Shown: positions 35,191 to 46,209 of the stretch, in pieces
Layout: every line of letters starts with the position of its first letter
How positions within the stretch are numbered: the first letter of the stretch is position 1
Assembly: GCA_933207985.1 (NCBI GenBank)
Contig: OW240916.1
Span: 300,389,561-300,453,560, forward strand
Length of the DNA stretch: 64,000 bases
Direction of reading: 5' to 3'
From: Pelobates cultripes
Taxonomy: Eukaryota; Chordata; Amphibia; Anura; Pelobatidae
The notes under the pieces: generated by a model
Databases searched by the model: none
Told to the model about the DNA's origin: nothing
What the model saw: the letters and a program-made list of their open reading frames with translations, nothing else
Position numbers and translations under genes: made by a program

Positions 35191-35640
35191 TCAGATCTCG
35201 TAGAGCTCTACGAATACTTGGATTATTAATTGAGATATGCTACTATGTCCTGTAGAATAATACAATATAGGATCCATAGGAACATTAAAGTCTCCCCTCA
35301 ATATTAATGTTCCCTCAGTAAAAGATGATAATTTCCTAAGCGTTTTACGAATGAATTGTGCTTGGTTTCGATTTGAAGCATATATGGAAGTGAATGTATA
35401 GCTCCAATCCGTGATTTTGCCTTTAACATAAAGATATCTACCCCCCGGGTTCCCTTCCTTATCTATCTCTAAGAATTTAAAATGAGCTTCAAATAAAATC
35501 GCCACGCCAGCCTTACAGGCAGTAGGACGATTACTAAAATAGTAGTCAGTATAGACGCTGCTCCACTCAATAAGTGAGTCTCCTGAAGAAAAGCAAATTA
35601 AATGTTTTCTTTTTTGTTGAAGTTCCCTAAGGAGGTGCAA
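35191..35640 (-). pseudogene. L1 APE-type endonuclease fragment
   Basis: The 149-codon frame contains GVAILFEAHFKF, GRYLYVKGKITDW, TSIYASNRNQ and LILRGDFNVPMDP. The last holds the GDFN metal-binding motif of apurinic-type endonucleases, which nick target DNA for retrotransposition. The N-terminal catalytic residues are missing and the frame closes soon after the GDFN box. Confidence 0.75.
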
Positions 35641-35684
35641 TTTACGTTGCAGAGTGTTAAGTCCCCTGCAATTCTGCGACCTAC

Positions 35685-35855
35685 TACGGGTGCAGAGTGC
35701 CTGGTCACGTCACACACTAATCCAGCGATGATAGACAGCCAGGAGAGAAAAAAAAAAACCCCAACTAACAGGTAAGTTGTACTGTCTCCTGGTCACGTCC
35801 CACCCTAATCCAGTAATGGAAGACAGCCAGGATAGAGAAAAAAAGAAGATTATGA
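35685..35855. repeat. Imperfect direct repeat upstream of the L1 endonuclease
   Basis: Two copies about 98-100 bp apart share CTGGTCACGTC, CTAATCCAG and AGACAGCCAGGA followed by GAGAAAAAA. Their place, 5' of the L1 endonuclease in gene orientation, would suit repeated promoter monomers, but only two units are seen. Confidence 0.65.
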
Positions 35856-35990
35856 TCCCTTAAGGGGAAAAGAATCCCACAAGAGAGAGAAAACCCATTT
35901 TTTATATAAAAAAAAGGGGGGATCTGTGTGTCTGTAGAGGCAGCTAGCACCGTACCTCACTGGACTTACTCTGGTAGAACAATGCAGCAA

Positions 35991-36929
35991 GCTCCCCACA
36001 GTTACCTATACTCACATGAGTAAGGTTGTGGAATGCAGTCTAGATCAAACAAAACATTTTATTATAAGTTTCAATAGTATTTTCTTATCATCGTTTCACA
36101 TAATATATATTATTGTTAAAATCTGCTTTATGTTGCATAACAATTATCTGTTCTACATATGTACAATTGTAATCAAATTTAAATAATATATGGAGCATTC
36201 TGTCTGTTGTTAAATTTTACATTGTTATTACCCCAACAATATACAACAAGTTCTATAATTTAATGGAGTCCAGATCACTTTCAGTACAGATGCTGCTAGT
36301 GCAATATAACTTATCAGGAATATCTTATTTGATCTAGGAGAAATTGACACTTTCAAATTATTTAATAAAGCGTGACATGTCAAGTATTTAACATGATTTC
36401 GAAGTGAATGTAGCTTTTTTTATGTCCGTAATACCCCCCAACAAATTGTCTTAGTAAATTATGTTTTCAGTAATTTTTCATGACAAAAAGTGCTGATACC
36501 GAAGGGGTCACAAAAGATACACTGAACAGTTTTTGCTCACAGAACTTTGTAGCTTTGGAATACACTTCTAGATATAAATAACATTCTACCAGTGCAACAT
36601 TTCTAAAACGTTCTACCTAATTTAGTTAACAATACACCTTTTATTGAAATAGCTGCTTTTGTTTCATTTTTTTTGTCTTCCTTTTTCCATTCTATCTAAT
36701 CAAGTAATCATCTACTGTCTCAAAATTCAACAGAATAAAACAGGAACAGATTCCATTGTTAGTGTTTTTAAATAATAATACATTAATATTATAATTACAT
36801 CACATACTCTTTACTCTTTATTTATAATAAGAGTTCATTAACAATTATAGGAGAAAAAAGAAACCAACAGAATCATTAAAAAGGGAGTATCTACAAAAGC
36901 TGACAGACTCAGTTTAAAATATATCAATT
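35991..36929. other. Intronic DNA, nothing recognised
   Basis: AT-rich sequence with no supported feature. Confidence 0.5.
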
Positions 36930-37880
36930 ATAAGAACATAGAAACATAGAATGTGACGGCAGATAAGAACCATTCGGCCCATCTAGTCTGCCCAATTTTC
37001 TAAATACTTTCATTAGTTCCTGGCCTTATTTTATAGTTAGGATAGCCTTATGCCTATCCCACACTTTCTTAAACTCCCTCACTGTGTTAACCTCTACCAC
37101 TTAAGCTGGAATGCTATTCACTACCCTCTCAGTAAAGTAATACTGCCTGATATTATTTTTAAACCTTTGCCCCTCTAATTTAAGACTATGTCTTCTTGTG
37201 TTAGTTTTTCTTCTTTTAAATATGATCTCCTTTACTGTGTTGATTGCCTTTTGTCACGATTCGGGAACCTAAAACGCTAACAGGTCACAGAGAGGAAGGG
37301 TGCTATACCGGAGTGGCCGGGTTAAAGCACACTAAGAATAGTCAGGAGACAAGCCAAGTGAAGGGAGCCAGAAAACAGGAGAACGAGAAACAAGCCGAGG
37401 TCAAAGGAATGGAGAATACAGGAGAATCGGAATAATAAGCCAAATAATCGGTAACCAGAGAGAAACATGAGCAAACTGCACTACAGGTATCACAAGACCA
37501 CAACAGGGCACTGAGAGACAGGAAAGGTAAGTATATAAATCCTTTGCTTAATTCTGATTGGATAACTTCCAATCAGAATTAACAATCACACGTGGGAGAT
37601 ATCTACACCTCCCACTGTGATTATGGTACTCTGGCTTTAACGCCGGGTCACGTGACTGACCCCAGCATTCGCAAAAATGCGTTATTCATGCTGTCACTGG
37701 GAGGCGAGGAGGAGGACGCGAGCGGCGCATACAGCAGTGAGGACGCCGCTCCCCGACAGGTAGGGGAAGGGGAGACCTGACACCTTTATGTATTTAAATG
37801 TTTCTATCATATCCACCCGGTCGGGTATTTCCTCCATGTTACTTACTGTTGTATGTACTAAAGATTTTGCTAAATTAATT
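36930..37880 (-). mobile_element. CR1-type LINE 3' end, split by a solo LTR
   Basis: The minus-strand 3' end lies near AACATAGAAACATAGAATG (36936-36954), a CR1-style tandem tail. CATTCGGCCCATCTAGTC and CTGCC follow. The element continues to about 37246, is cut by the LTR at 37252-37782, and resumes as CCTTTATGTATTTAAATG. No meaningful open frame remains. Confidence 0.7.
37252..37782 (-). mobile_element. Solo LTR with perfect 5-bp target-site duplication
   Basis: The 531-bp element reads TGTCACGATTCGG at the left and GAGACCTGACA at the right. CCTTT lies on both sides (37247-37251 and 37783-37787). On the minus strand a TATA-like ATTTATATACTT lies at about 37530-37541. It carries CCGAGGTCAAAGG, shared with the 28367 LTR. 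It interrupts a CR1, so it is younger than that CR1. Confidence 0.87.
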
Positions 37881-38504
37881 TAGAACATTTACAATAACAG
37901 AAAAAATTGGGGTGGAACAGTGCTACAGTACTAATCACAGGGGTGGATGGAGCTGCACACCTGAGGGGAAGGGCAACCCTCAAACCCTTCAACAAATCTG
38001 GGAGAACAGGGAACAGCAAATACAGGGTGCGCTAAGTGGAACAAATGAGAGATAATATATACAGAAAGAGGGAAGAACAAAAAAAAAGTCTCTGAAAATG
38101 CAATGTGGACCTTGGATAGGTATTGTTTGGTTCTTGATTGGGTCCTCAGTAGTTGATATAAAAAACAAAAGCAAAGACAGAGAGGGACCAATAGTGCAAA
38201 ACCGTTAGGAGATGGTGTCACGGACAACACAGAAATAGAGAAGTGCCAACTCACAATATACAGAGCTATGCCCAGCTCTAGGTAAAATGGCATACAGTGG
38301 TATTTGAAACTCCCCACATGTAGGATATAGCTGGACAATAGGAGGTGTTTCTTCAATACTTCTTTCAATGTCTTAAATACGAGTCAGCATATAAAATACA
38401 TAAAAATAAGGGAAAAACCCAATGGTGCAATAACATATGACACCTACAGTTACAAACAAATTCTTAGGACCTCAGTGTTTGTTTGTAGCTGTAGGTGTCA
38501 TAGG
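37881..38504. other. Unassigned repeat-like DNA
   Basis: Contains phrases such as GTGCAATAACATATGACACC that look like dispersed frog repeats, but I cannot name the family. No gene. Confidence 0.4.
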
Positions 38505-38525
38505 ACTATTGTATATACTATTATT
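38505..38525. repeat. Left target-site duplication of the L2 insertion
   Basis: A 21-bp word beginning ACTATTGTATA. It is identical to 41684-41704. Confidence 0.9.
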
Positions 38526-38589
38526 TCTACTTTTATTACTAATAGTATATTACCTCCTCCTATATTAGCTCCTCTACCAAAATTCAGTG

Positions 38590-39440
38590 TGCACTCTGGA
38601 ATGCTCGCTCCATTTGTAGTAATATCAAATCTACAGCTATACATGACCTCCTCATCTCTAACTCACTCACAATACTAGCACTCACTGAGACCTGGCTATC
38701 CCCATCCGATACCGCTACTCCTGCTTCTTTATGTTTTCAGTTCTCCCATACTCCTAGACTCGACTGTAAAGGAGGTGGTGTAGGCATCCTTCTCTCCCCT
38801 CAATGTACCTTTCAACCTATCCTCCCTGCCCCTGCCCTATCCTTTACTTCCTTTGAAGTTCACACTGTATGCCTTTTTAAGCCCACTCCTTTAAGAATTG
38901 CCCCCCCAGTCACCCTAAACTATTCATTGAACAATTTTCCTCCTGGTTACCCCACTTTCTTTCCTCTAGCACTCCCTCTCTCATACTTGGGGACTTCAAT
39001 ATCCCTATCAACAAGCTCAACTGCCCTGATGCCTCTCGTCTTCTCTCTGTAACCTCCTCCTTTGGACTCACACAGATTTCTTCCTCAGCAACTCACACTG
39101 CAGGAAACACTCTTGACTTCATCTTCACCAATCTCTGTACCACCTCTGATCTCGCCACTGTTCCATTTCCTTTGTCTGACCACCATCTGCTAACATTTAA
39201 CATCTGCATACCCATACCAAAATCTCACCACCATCCACTCTCCATCCTCGCAGAAACCTCAACTCCCTCGATCTCCAGCACTTCTCCACTAAACTCCAAA
39301 CACTCCTTTTACCCATCTCAAATCACAACTGCCCTAACTCTGCAACCTCACTCTACAACTCCACTCTCTCCTCTCAACTTGACATCATGGCACCTCCTAC
39401 AGTTAAACGCAGCAAGCGCCCCCAACTACAACCCTGGCAC
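38590..39440 (+). pseudogene. L2 APE-type endonuclease, broken
   Basis: Recognisable words in changing frames are ALWNARSI, LALTETWLSPSD, CKGGGVGILLS, a remnant of the GDFN box (GGGGACTTCAATATC near 38988), a SDHHLLTF box near 39175, and [10 protein letters not shown]. Frame changes and stops break the domain. The downstream reverse transcriptase frame starts only at about 39435 after a further one-base frame change. Confidence 0.75.
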
Positions 39441-41465
39441 ACCAAGCTGACCCGTTACCTCCAAAAATGTTCCAGAACTGCTGAACGCTGCTGGAGAAAG
39501 TCTCACTTTGCATCTGACTTTGTCCACTATAAATTTATGCTGCGCTCCTACAGCATGGCTCTTTCCTCTGCAAAAGTAAGCTACTTCAACACCCTCATAA
39601 GCACACTGTCCCACCAACCCAAACACCTGTTTCACACTTTTGATGCACTTCTTCGCCCTGTGACTCCCCCTCCTTCCACCACCTTGTCCGCCACCTTGTC
39701 CGCCACAAACTGTGCATCTCTTTTCACTGAGAAGATCTCTACAATCAGGAAAGAGATCTCTAATCTTTCTCCAACCAGTATCAATACATCACCCAACCCC
39801 ACTCCCCCTGCCATCCTAAGCTCATTTGCACCTGCTACAGCACAAGAGGTTTCTGCTCGGCTCCTGTCCTCCCGCCCCACCACCTGCTCCCTCGATCCTA
39901 TTCCCTCGCATCTCATCCGTACTTTGTCTCCCTCTCTTGCTCTTCCTCTCGCTAACATTTTCAATCTCTCCCTTTCCTCTGGGACATTTCCCTCTGCTTT
40001 CAAACATGCAACCGTAACCCCAATTCTGAAAAAGCCCAACCTTGATCCCAACTCCCCATCCAACTACCGCCCTATCTCGCTACTGCCATTTGCCTCCAAG
40101 ATCCTCGAGAGAGTTGTCTATGCCAGATTGACAGACTTTCTCGAATCCAACTCTCTGCTTGACCCCCTTCAGTCTGGATTTCGTGCTGGTCACTTTGTCG
40201 AAACTGCTGTGACCAAAGTATCCAACGATTTAATTGCTGCTAAATCTTGCGGCCAATACTCTATCCTAATCCTCCTTGATCTTTCTGCCGCCTTTGACAC
40301 TGTTGATCATCAACAGCTTCTTCACATTCTCCGTAACTTTGGTCTACGGGATACTGCTCTTTCCTGGTGCTCCTCCTACCTCTCCCAGCGCTCTTTCAGT
40401 GTTTCTTTCTCTGGCTCTGCCTCTTCTCCCCAACCCCTCTCTGTCGGCATTCCCCAAGGTTCTGTCCTCGGCCCCCTACTGTTCTCTATCTATACTGCCT
40501 CCCTTGGTAAACTCATCAGCTCCTTTGGCGTCCAATACCATTTATATGCAGATGACACGCAAATCTACCTGTCCTCCCCTGATCTCTCTCCACCCACCTT
40601 GACTTGTGTTCCTGACTGCCCCTCTGCTATTTCCAACTGGATGGCTGCTCACTTCCTTAAACTCAACCTGTCCAAAACAGAACTTCTAGTTTTTCCTCCC
40701 TCAAGTGCTGTTACTCCTGTGTCTGTCTCCATCCAAGTCAACGGCGCTACTATCACCTCTACCTCCCAGGCTCGCTGCCTAGGGGTTCTTTTTGATTCTG
40801 ATCTCTCTTTTACTCCCCATGTTCAATCGATAGCCAAATCCTGTCTCTTCCAACTCAAGAACATAGTGCGCATCCGCCCATATCTAACGCCGGACGCGGC
40901 TAAGGTACTGGTTCATGCTGTTGTTCTCTCTCGCCTTGACTATTGCAATCCCCTTCTCACCGGTCTTACATGTTCCCAGCTTGCACCGCTGCAATCTATA
41001 ATGAATGCGGCTGCGAGGCTTATTTTCCTGTCCGGTCGCACCTCCCACGCCTCCACGCTCTGTCAGTCCCTGCATTGGCTTCCAGTTAGCTATAGGGCCC
41101 AATTCAAAATTCTGGCGCTTGCTTACAAATCCCTACATAATGATGCTCCAACATACCTATCCTCCCTCATACACAAGTATGTCCCGTCGAGACCCCTGCG
41201 CTCAGCCCAAGACCTACGCCTATCCTCTGCCTGGATCCCCACCTCTGATGCTCGCCTTCAAGACTTCTCCAGGGCTGCACCTATTCTGTGGAATTCCATT
41301 CCCTCCCCAATCAGACTTTCACCCAGCCTCCACTCCTTCAAAAAATCTTTGAAAACTCACTTCTTCATTAAAGCATATCAATTAAACTGTCAGCAGGTTT
41401 CTCATCCCCCACCCCATGACTCCGTTCCTGCACCTGTCAAAAATTACCTACCAAGCACTCAATAA
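39387..41465 (+). CDS. L2 reverse transcriptase region, uninterrupted 692-codon frame
   Basis: The frame carries a full set of LINE polymerase motifs: [10 protein letters not shown] near residue 225, [13 protein letters not shown] (motif A) near 295, [16 protein letters not shown] (motif B) near 353, and [10 protein letters not shown] (motif C, catalytic aspartates intact) near 387. The C-terminal domain has [44 protein letters not shown] and [12 protein letters not shown]. The enzyme would reverse-transcribe L2 RNA at nicked chromosomal DNA. The first Met (39387) is not the natural start: in full elements this domain is fused to an N-terminal endonuclease, which here is broken and out of frame. 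The insertion is therefore not autonomous. Confidence 0.88.
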   Translation: MAPPTVKRSKRPQLQPWHTKLTRYLQKCSRTAERCWRKSHFASDFVHYKFMLRSYSMALSSAKVSYFNTLISTLSHQPKHLFHTFDALLRPVTPPPSTTLSATLSATNCASLFTEKISTIRKEISNLSPTSINTSPNPTPPAILSSFAPATAQEVSARLLSSRPTTCSLDPIPSHLIRTLSPSLALPLANIFNLSLSSGTFPSAFKHATVTPILKKPNLDPNSPSNYRPISLLPFASKILERVVYARLTDFLESNSLLDPLQSGFRAGHFVETAVTKVSNDLIAAKSCGQYSILILLDLSAAFDTVDHQQLLHILRNFGLRDTALSWCSSYLSQRSFSVSFSGSASSPQPLSVGIPQGSVLGPLLFSIYTASLGKLISSFGVQYHLYADDTQIYLSSPDLSPPTLTCVPDCPSAISNWMAAHFLKLNLSKTELLVFPPSSAVTPVSVSIQVNGATITSTSQARCLGVLFDSDLSFTPHVQSIAKSCLFQLKNIVRIRPYLTPDAAKVLVHAVVLSRLDYCNPLLTGLTCSQLAPLQSIMNAAARLIFLSGRTSHASTLCQSLHWLPVSYRAQFKILALAYKSLHNDAPTYLSSLIHKYVPSRPLRSAQDLRLSSAWIPTSDARLQDFSRAAPILWNSIPSPIRLSPSLHSFKKSLKTHFFIKAYQLNCQQVSHPPPHDSVPAPVKNYLPSTQ

Positions 41466-41683
41466 ACCCTTCTGTAACAAACTATTTCATTCCCCTACTT
41501 TAACCCTTTGTGTCACTATACCCCACTCCCTCTAGCATGTAAGCTCATCGAGCAGGGTCCTCAACCCCCTTTGTTCCTGTACGTCAGTGGTCTGATCTCA
41601 ATTATGTGTCTGTTAGTCCACCCATTGTACAGCGCTACGGAATTTGTTGGCGCTATATAAATAATAAAATAATAATAATATAT

Positions 41684-41704
41684 ACTATTGTATATACTAT
41701 TATT
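41684..41704. repeat. Right target-site duplication of the L2 insertion
   Basis: Identical to 38505-38525 over 21 bp; flanking bases differ on both sides. Confidence 0.9.
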
Positions 41705-42029
41705 ATATACCTCTTGGCGCAGCCCTTCTTCTGTTTCCCTCACAACTATCAGTGTGTTTCATGAGGGATTTTTTATAAGTCCGTAATGAGAGAGGGACTC
41801 TGCAAAAGGAATAGGTTGAAGGTGAACAGAACCTTTGGCTCTGTGATTTCTTCAATGAATTTGCATATCACTCTCCAAAATGGGGATATGATGGCGCATG
41901 ATTAAAATATATGTAGCATGGTGCTTAGATCCTCCACCATTGATTGGAATGGTAGGAGAAGATTGTGCTTTCATTTTCCTATCCCTATTTTACACCCCAC
42001 TTGAAAATGTTTTCTTTTTTTTTCTCAAG

Positions 42030-42248
42030 GCCTGGGGAACAGGTGTCATCCATCTCTGCATGTATCGTGGTGTGAAGAATGGAGATCAGAGAGATGAGGC
42101 TGTTCAGGTAGTGATCTTGCAGCAGGCTGGACTTGTGCCTAGTCAGGTTCCAAGCTTGATGCCTCTGAGGAGACTGGGGAAGGCGTATATTGATGCCTAC
42201 CACCCAGGTCACCCAAGTACTGAGGAAATCATCCATCTGGCCAGTTGA
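42030..42248 (+). other. Unidentified open frame after an acceptor-like site
   Basis: A pyrimidine tract ending TTTTCTCAAG (to 42029) is followed by 72 codons and a stop. The product starts AWGTGVIHLCMYRGV and later has LVPSQVPSLMPLRRLGKAY and HPSTEEIIHLAS. The residue mix looks protein-like and the base composition is higher in GC than the surroundings. I do not recognise a family. It could be a terminal exon of a retrocopy, a repeat fragment, or chance; the opposite strand is also open over much of it. It is on the strand opposite to EDIL3. Confidence 0.25.
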
Positions 42249-43587
42249 TCACAGGGGACATGCCCCTCGGTTGCATGCTCACATTTCTGTTGCGGCACAT
42301 AGCTATTGCAAACTGAGGAATGCAATGAGTCAGTGACTATGTGGACAGAGCTCCATTCTCTTGCAACCACACCTTCCTACGAGCAAACCACACACCTCTC
42401 AATTGTATTTTTTTTTTTAACTAGTGCAGCTAAAGACTAATATATCAACAATGATTCATTTATTTGTCCTAATTTTGAAAATACATCATAAGCCTTGGTT
42501 TTTAATTTATTTGTGGCATGAAAATGACCCACATTTCAAAGAGAGCATTACATACCTTTTGAAATAAAACTCAGAATTTAATATTTATGGATTGTCTATT
42601 GCAGTCACCAAGCACAACACAGATACTCTAGCTAGATAGATGGATGAATAAATACAGACAGATGGACGGACAAACAGACAGATAGATAAAAAATAAATAG
42701 ATGATTGATAGAAACCTTTTTTAATGTGAATAATCTTATTACAGAGGTGGAGATATTTACTTTTAATTTATTTGTTTACTAGTTTTTATAATTTTTTTTT
42801 ACAATTTTTCCAGAATATGATATTTTCAGAGCCTGTGTATCTCTTGTTGGTAGAGAATTGCCATTAATGAGATCACCAGGGTAAACCCGCAGCCTGTACA
42901 GTAAACACTACTTACAGTATACTGTGTGATCTAAGCATCTCCCTCTGTGCTGTTTAGCTGAGCTCTATGACAGATCGCAGTTCTGCAACTGTACTTTGTG
43001 TGCCTGATGATATAATGCTGAAACTGGTTTCTGACCACACAGACAGTGCGATCAGACATAGAGGGGATGCTTGGAGACCTTTTCAGAGGGGTCCTTAAGA
43101 CGCTGCCCTCCCCCAGTATCCCTGGCAACCAGCAATGCTAACAATGATGCCTGAGGGGGGGGGGGGAGAACACAGCAATTTAGTAGGATGTGACAGTGTT
43201 AAGTTAAAGCTCTTTCCACATTCAAGCAGTAAACTTGAAGCCATTAAATCTGGTCCCTGCTGACATAGGAGATTCCCAGGTATAAACTGATTTCAGGGAT
43301 TTAACCTTGCTCTCACCCAAACTTCAGGATATTCTTAGTTGTCCTAATGGACTTTAAAGCCTACTCTTTTTTTTCGGATGATATGAAACATTGAAAGCAT
43401 AGGTCGTGCTGAAAATGACCAAGGTACCAAAACCAACTACAGACTGTACAGTGTCAATCTTTTGGGTCTAAAAGAGCACATTTAGCAATAAATATCATTG
43501 GTTATTTATCGGATAAGATATGACAGTTGACATGAGTGATATTACATAGAAAACACGGTACACTCTTTTCCATAAAATTGCACTTAC
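42249..43587. other. Intronic DNA with simple repeat and a degenerate hairpin
   Basis: A GATA/GACA-type tract lies at about 42632-42711. A degenerate inverted pair (AAGCATCTCCCTCTGTG near 42933 and ATAGAGGGGATGCTTGG near 43059) may be an old MITE. A G-run is at about 43155-43167. The stretch includes the donor side of the EDIL3 exon. Confidence 0.5.
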
Positions 43588-43716
43588 CAACCTCCACAAC
43601 ACTAGAACAGTTGAAATCACTGAAGCCAGCAGGACACTCACATGAATAGGTTTCATCAGATAAACCTACTAAACAGATCCCCCCATTTTGACATGGGTTG
43701 TGGTCACACACATCAC
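43588..43716 (-). CDS. edil3: EDIL3 (Del-1) exon encoding EGF-like domain 1
   Basis: EDIL3 is a secreted matrix glycoprotein with three EGF repeats and two discoidin domains that binds integrins and modulates cell adhesion, angiogenesis and leukocyte recruitment. On the minus strand a TTTACAG acceptor precedes the exon and a GTAAGTG donor follows it. The 43-codon product contains [12 protein letters not shown], then YSCECPAGF, then FNCSSVVEV. These give the six cysteines of an EGF module and the CSSVVEV ending typical of EDIL3 rather than its paralogue MFGE8. Both junctions are phase 1, as expected for an EGF exon. The split codons fit a preceding GGT (Gly) and a following codon starting with G, as in EDIL3. 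The frame also stays open a little way into the downstream intron, which is not coding. No other exon of the gene was found here. Identity rests on remembered family sequence, not on an alignment. Confidence 0.92.
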
Positions 43717-44083
43717 CTGTAAATTGTATTAAAAAAAGACAGTTATTGTAAAAACAAATACCCTAAAATGCAGATATCAACCTGTATTTTTCTTTAACTT
43801 GGATAATAAAAAAAAATAGAATTCCGACGTTCATTGACTGCATTGCTAGGTTACATTTCACACGTTAAGAGCACAGCTTTTGATTTATTTCTCATGCTAA
43901 CACAAACTGAACAAAAGTGTTAGTTTATTATATATTCAATGCTATATTTAGTAATGATCTTGCTGGATAAGTAGCTTTCAGTTGACTTGTGACATGAATA
44001 AGTACTTACACAGTCTAACAACTTTTTTTCACAAGAGTTCCTTCAAACAGAAGGAAATGGAATAAAAACAGACATGCTGAAAA

Positions 44084-46209
44084 TTAACCCCTTAAGGACT
44101 GGACTGTTTTTGCGATGTTGTACATTTGCGACCAGGAATATTTTTACACTTTTCTGGTGTTTGTGTTTGGCTGTAATTTTCCGCTCTCTCGTTTACTGTT
44201 CCCATACAAATTATATATTGTTTTTTTCAGGACAAAAGGGGCTTTCTTTACATACCATTATTTATATAATCTCATGTATTTTAATTTAAAAAAAATAAAA
44301 AAATCTGATGAAAAATTGAAAAAAATACATGTTTTTTGACTTTTACTTGAAAAATCTTTTACTCATCTACAAAAGCGAATGAAAAAAACTGCTAAATAGA
44401 TTCAAAATTTTGTCCTGAGTTTAAAAATACCCAGTGTTTACGTGCTTTTTTGCTTTTTTTTGCATGTTATAGGGCTATAGGTACAAGTAGGATATTGCGG
44501 TTTCAAAACATACATTTTTAAAATTTATCAATAGTGACATTGTAACACTATTATCTGTCATAAATCTCTGAATAACACCCCACATGTACATATTTTTTTT
44601 AAAGTAGACAACCCAGGGTATTCAATATGGGTTATGTCCAGTCTTTTTTAGTAGCCACTTAGTCGAAAACACTGGCCAATGTAAGCATTCATATTTGTTT
44701 GTGTGTGAAAAAAGTAAAAAAACTAAATTGAACGCTAATTTTGGCCAGTGTTTGTGACCAAGTGGCTACTAAAAAAGACTGGACATACCCCATTTGCAAT
44801 ACCTTGGGTTGTCTTCTTTTGCAAATGGTATGCCATCATGGGGGTAATTCTCATTCCTGGGCTACCATACGCTCTCAAAGGCAACGTAACCAACCTGGCC
44901 ATTTTCAATGTAAAAATATTTGACCCATGTATTTGACCTTGTAACTTTCAAAAATGCTATAAAACCTGTACATGGGGGGTACTGTTTTACTCGGGAGACA
45001 TCGCTGAACACATATATTAGTGTTTAAAAACTGGAAAACGTATCACAACAATTATATCATCAGTAAAAGTGCTGTTTGTGTGTGAAAAATGCAAAAAAAG
45101 TAACTTTCACTGACAATATCATCGCTGTGATATGTTTTACTGTTTTGAATCACTAATATTTGTGTTCAGCGAAGTCTCCCGAGTAAAACAGTACCCCCCA
45201 TGTACAGGTTTTAGGGTGTCGTAGAACGTTACAGGGTAAAATACAGTGCTAGCAAATTAAATTCTCTGGAATTTCGGCCTGGGTTGGCAGGCAGGTCCCT
45301 CAAATTGCAATCAATAAAATTACTGAATTATTTAAAAATATTACATAAATACGCACGTAGAATTTAAATATATATGCATATTTATATATTTGAAGTCTAC
45401 GTGTATATTTATATAATTATTTATGTAATTTTGTATATGGACGTATGTATATTTCTTATTATTTTTATTTATTTTTATATACATAGATATATATACAAAT
45501 TCATTCTAAGTGTATTTTGATATAAATATATATATATTAATTTTAAAATACAGTTAGAATAAAATTTCATATAGCTATATAATTTTTTTTAAAATTTTTT
45601 ATTATTATTTAAAAAAAATTATTTAATTTAAATTACTTATTATTTATATTTTATAATAATATATATATACAATCTATATAGTTATTATATATATTATATA
45701 TATACGTGTGTAATTTAATTATAAGTGTATTTTTATATTAATATAAGTACATATTAATATAAAAATACACTTAGTATGACATTATATATATATGATATAT
45801 AGACATATATTATATAGATATAATATATGTCTATATATCATATATACACATATATAATTATTATTTTTTTTATTAACATTAACTTTATTTTTTTTGATTT
45901 TACACTAGCAGGGAGACTGCCTGTCAGTACAGACAGTCCCCCTGCAGGCAGCACTATGGACACCCATTGTGACCATGTGATCGCTGTGTTAAGCGATCAC
46001 ATGGCCCCAGGGGTCCTAAATCAGTGTGGGGAGACTGTCTGGGCTGCAGGCAGTCTCCCCACACCGGGAGCAACACTGATCGCCGCCGGGGGAACGACGG
46101 CGATCAGGTAAGTAACGGAAACCGTTAGGACGGTTCAGGACCGTCATCGGTCCGCAATGGGAAAATCCCGATGACGGTCCTGAACCGTCCTCGGTCGGGA
46201 AGGGGTTAA
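44084..46209. mobile_element. Non-autonomous TTAA-CCCCTTAAGG element (family A, 2.1 kb)
   Basis: TTAA at 44084-44087 and 46206-46209. The left end is CCCCTTAAGGACTGGAC and the right end GGTCGGGAAGGGG. The right subterminal region is a GC-rich hairpin (GACGGTTCAGGACCGTCATC near 46128 and CGATGACGGTCCTGAACC near 46169). Internal blocks are inverted pairs, for example AAACCTGTACATGGGGGG at about 44960 against CCCCCCATGTACAGGTTT at about 45195, and ATGTCCAGTC at about 44635 against GACTGGACAT at about 44779. The middle is TA-rich. No transposase frame. Confidence 0.83.

Larger units (their letters stand above)
31310..35990 (-). mobile_element. L1-type LINE, decayed and interrupted
   Basis: In gene order on the minus strand: endonuclease (35640-35191), a middle region with LEAQHKRVQVEAAYRELLKN (near 34740), an insertion at about 33790-34620, reverse transcriptase (33035-32538) and a zinc-knuckle-like C-terminus (31777-31565). 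This order and the motif wording fit the L1/Tx1 group. Both outer limits are estimates because no poly-A tail or target-site duplication was identified. Confidence 0.72.
38526..41683 (+). mobile_element. L2-type LINE, 5'-truncated, with 21-bp target-site duplications
   Basis: The 3158-bp copy lies exactly between two identical 21-bp words (38505-38525 and 41684-41704). It begins inside the endonuclease region, just before ALWNARSI, so the N-terminal 2A-like part is lost. The 3' end holds TGTAAGCTCATCGAGCAGGG, GCGCTACGG, GGCGCTATATAAATAAT and AATAATAATA. Perfect duplications and the long open frame show a recent insertion. Confidence 0.93.
1..43587 (-). other. edil3: EDIL3 intron 2 (partial)
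   Basis: This is everything downstream, in gene orientation, of the EGF1 exon. It is occupied mainly by the transposable elements listed separately. No further EDIL3 exon was recognised. The next exon in mammals is very short and alternatively spliced, and it could be missed by eye. Confidence 0.75.

Noticed and set aside
39632..40063. Open frames on the minus strand across the L2 polymerase region
   Set aside because: Shadow frames of the pyrimidine-rich L2 coding strand; they carry no family motif.
41870..42000. Possible L1 3' fragment next to the L2 insertion
   Set aside because: A few words resemble the L1 C-terminal region near 31600-31700, but the match is too weak to support.
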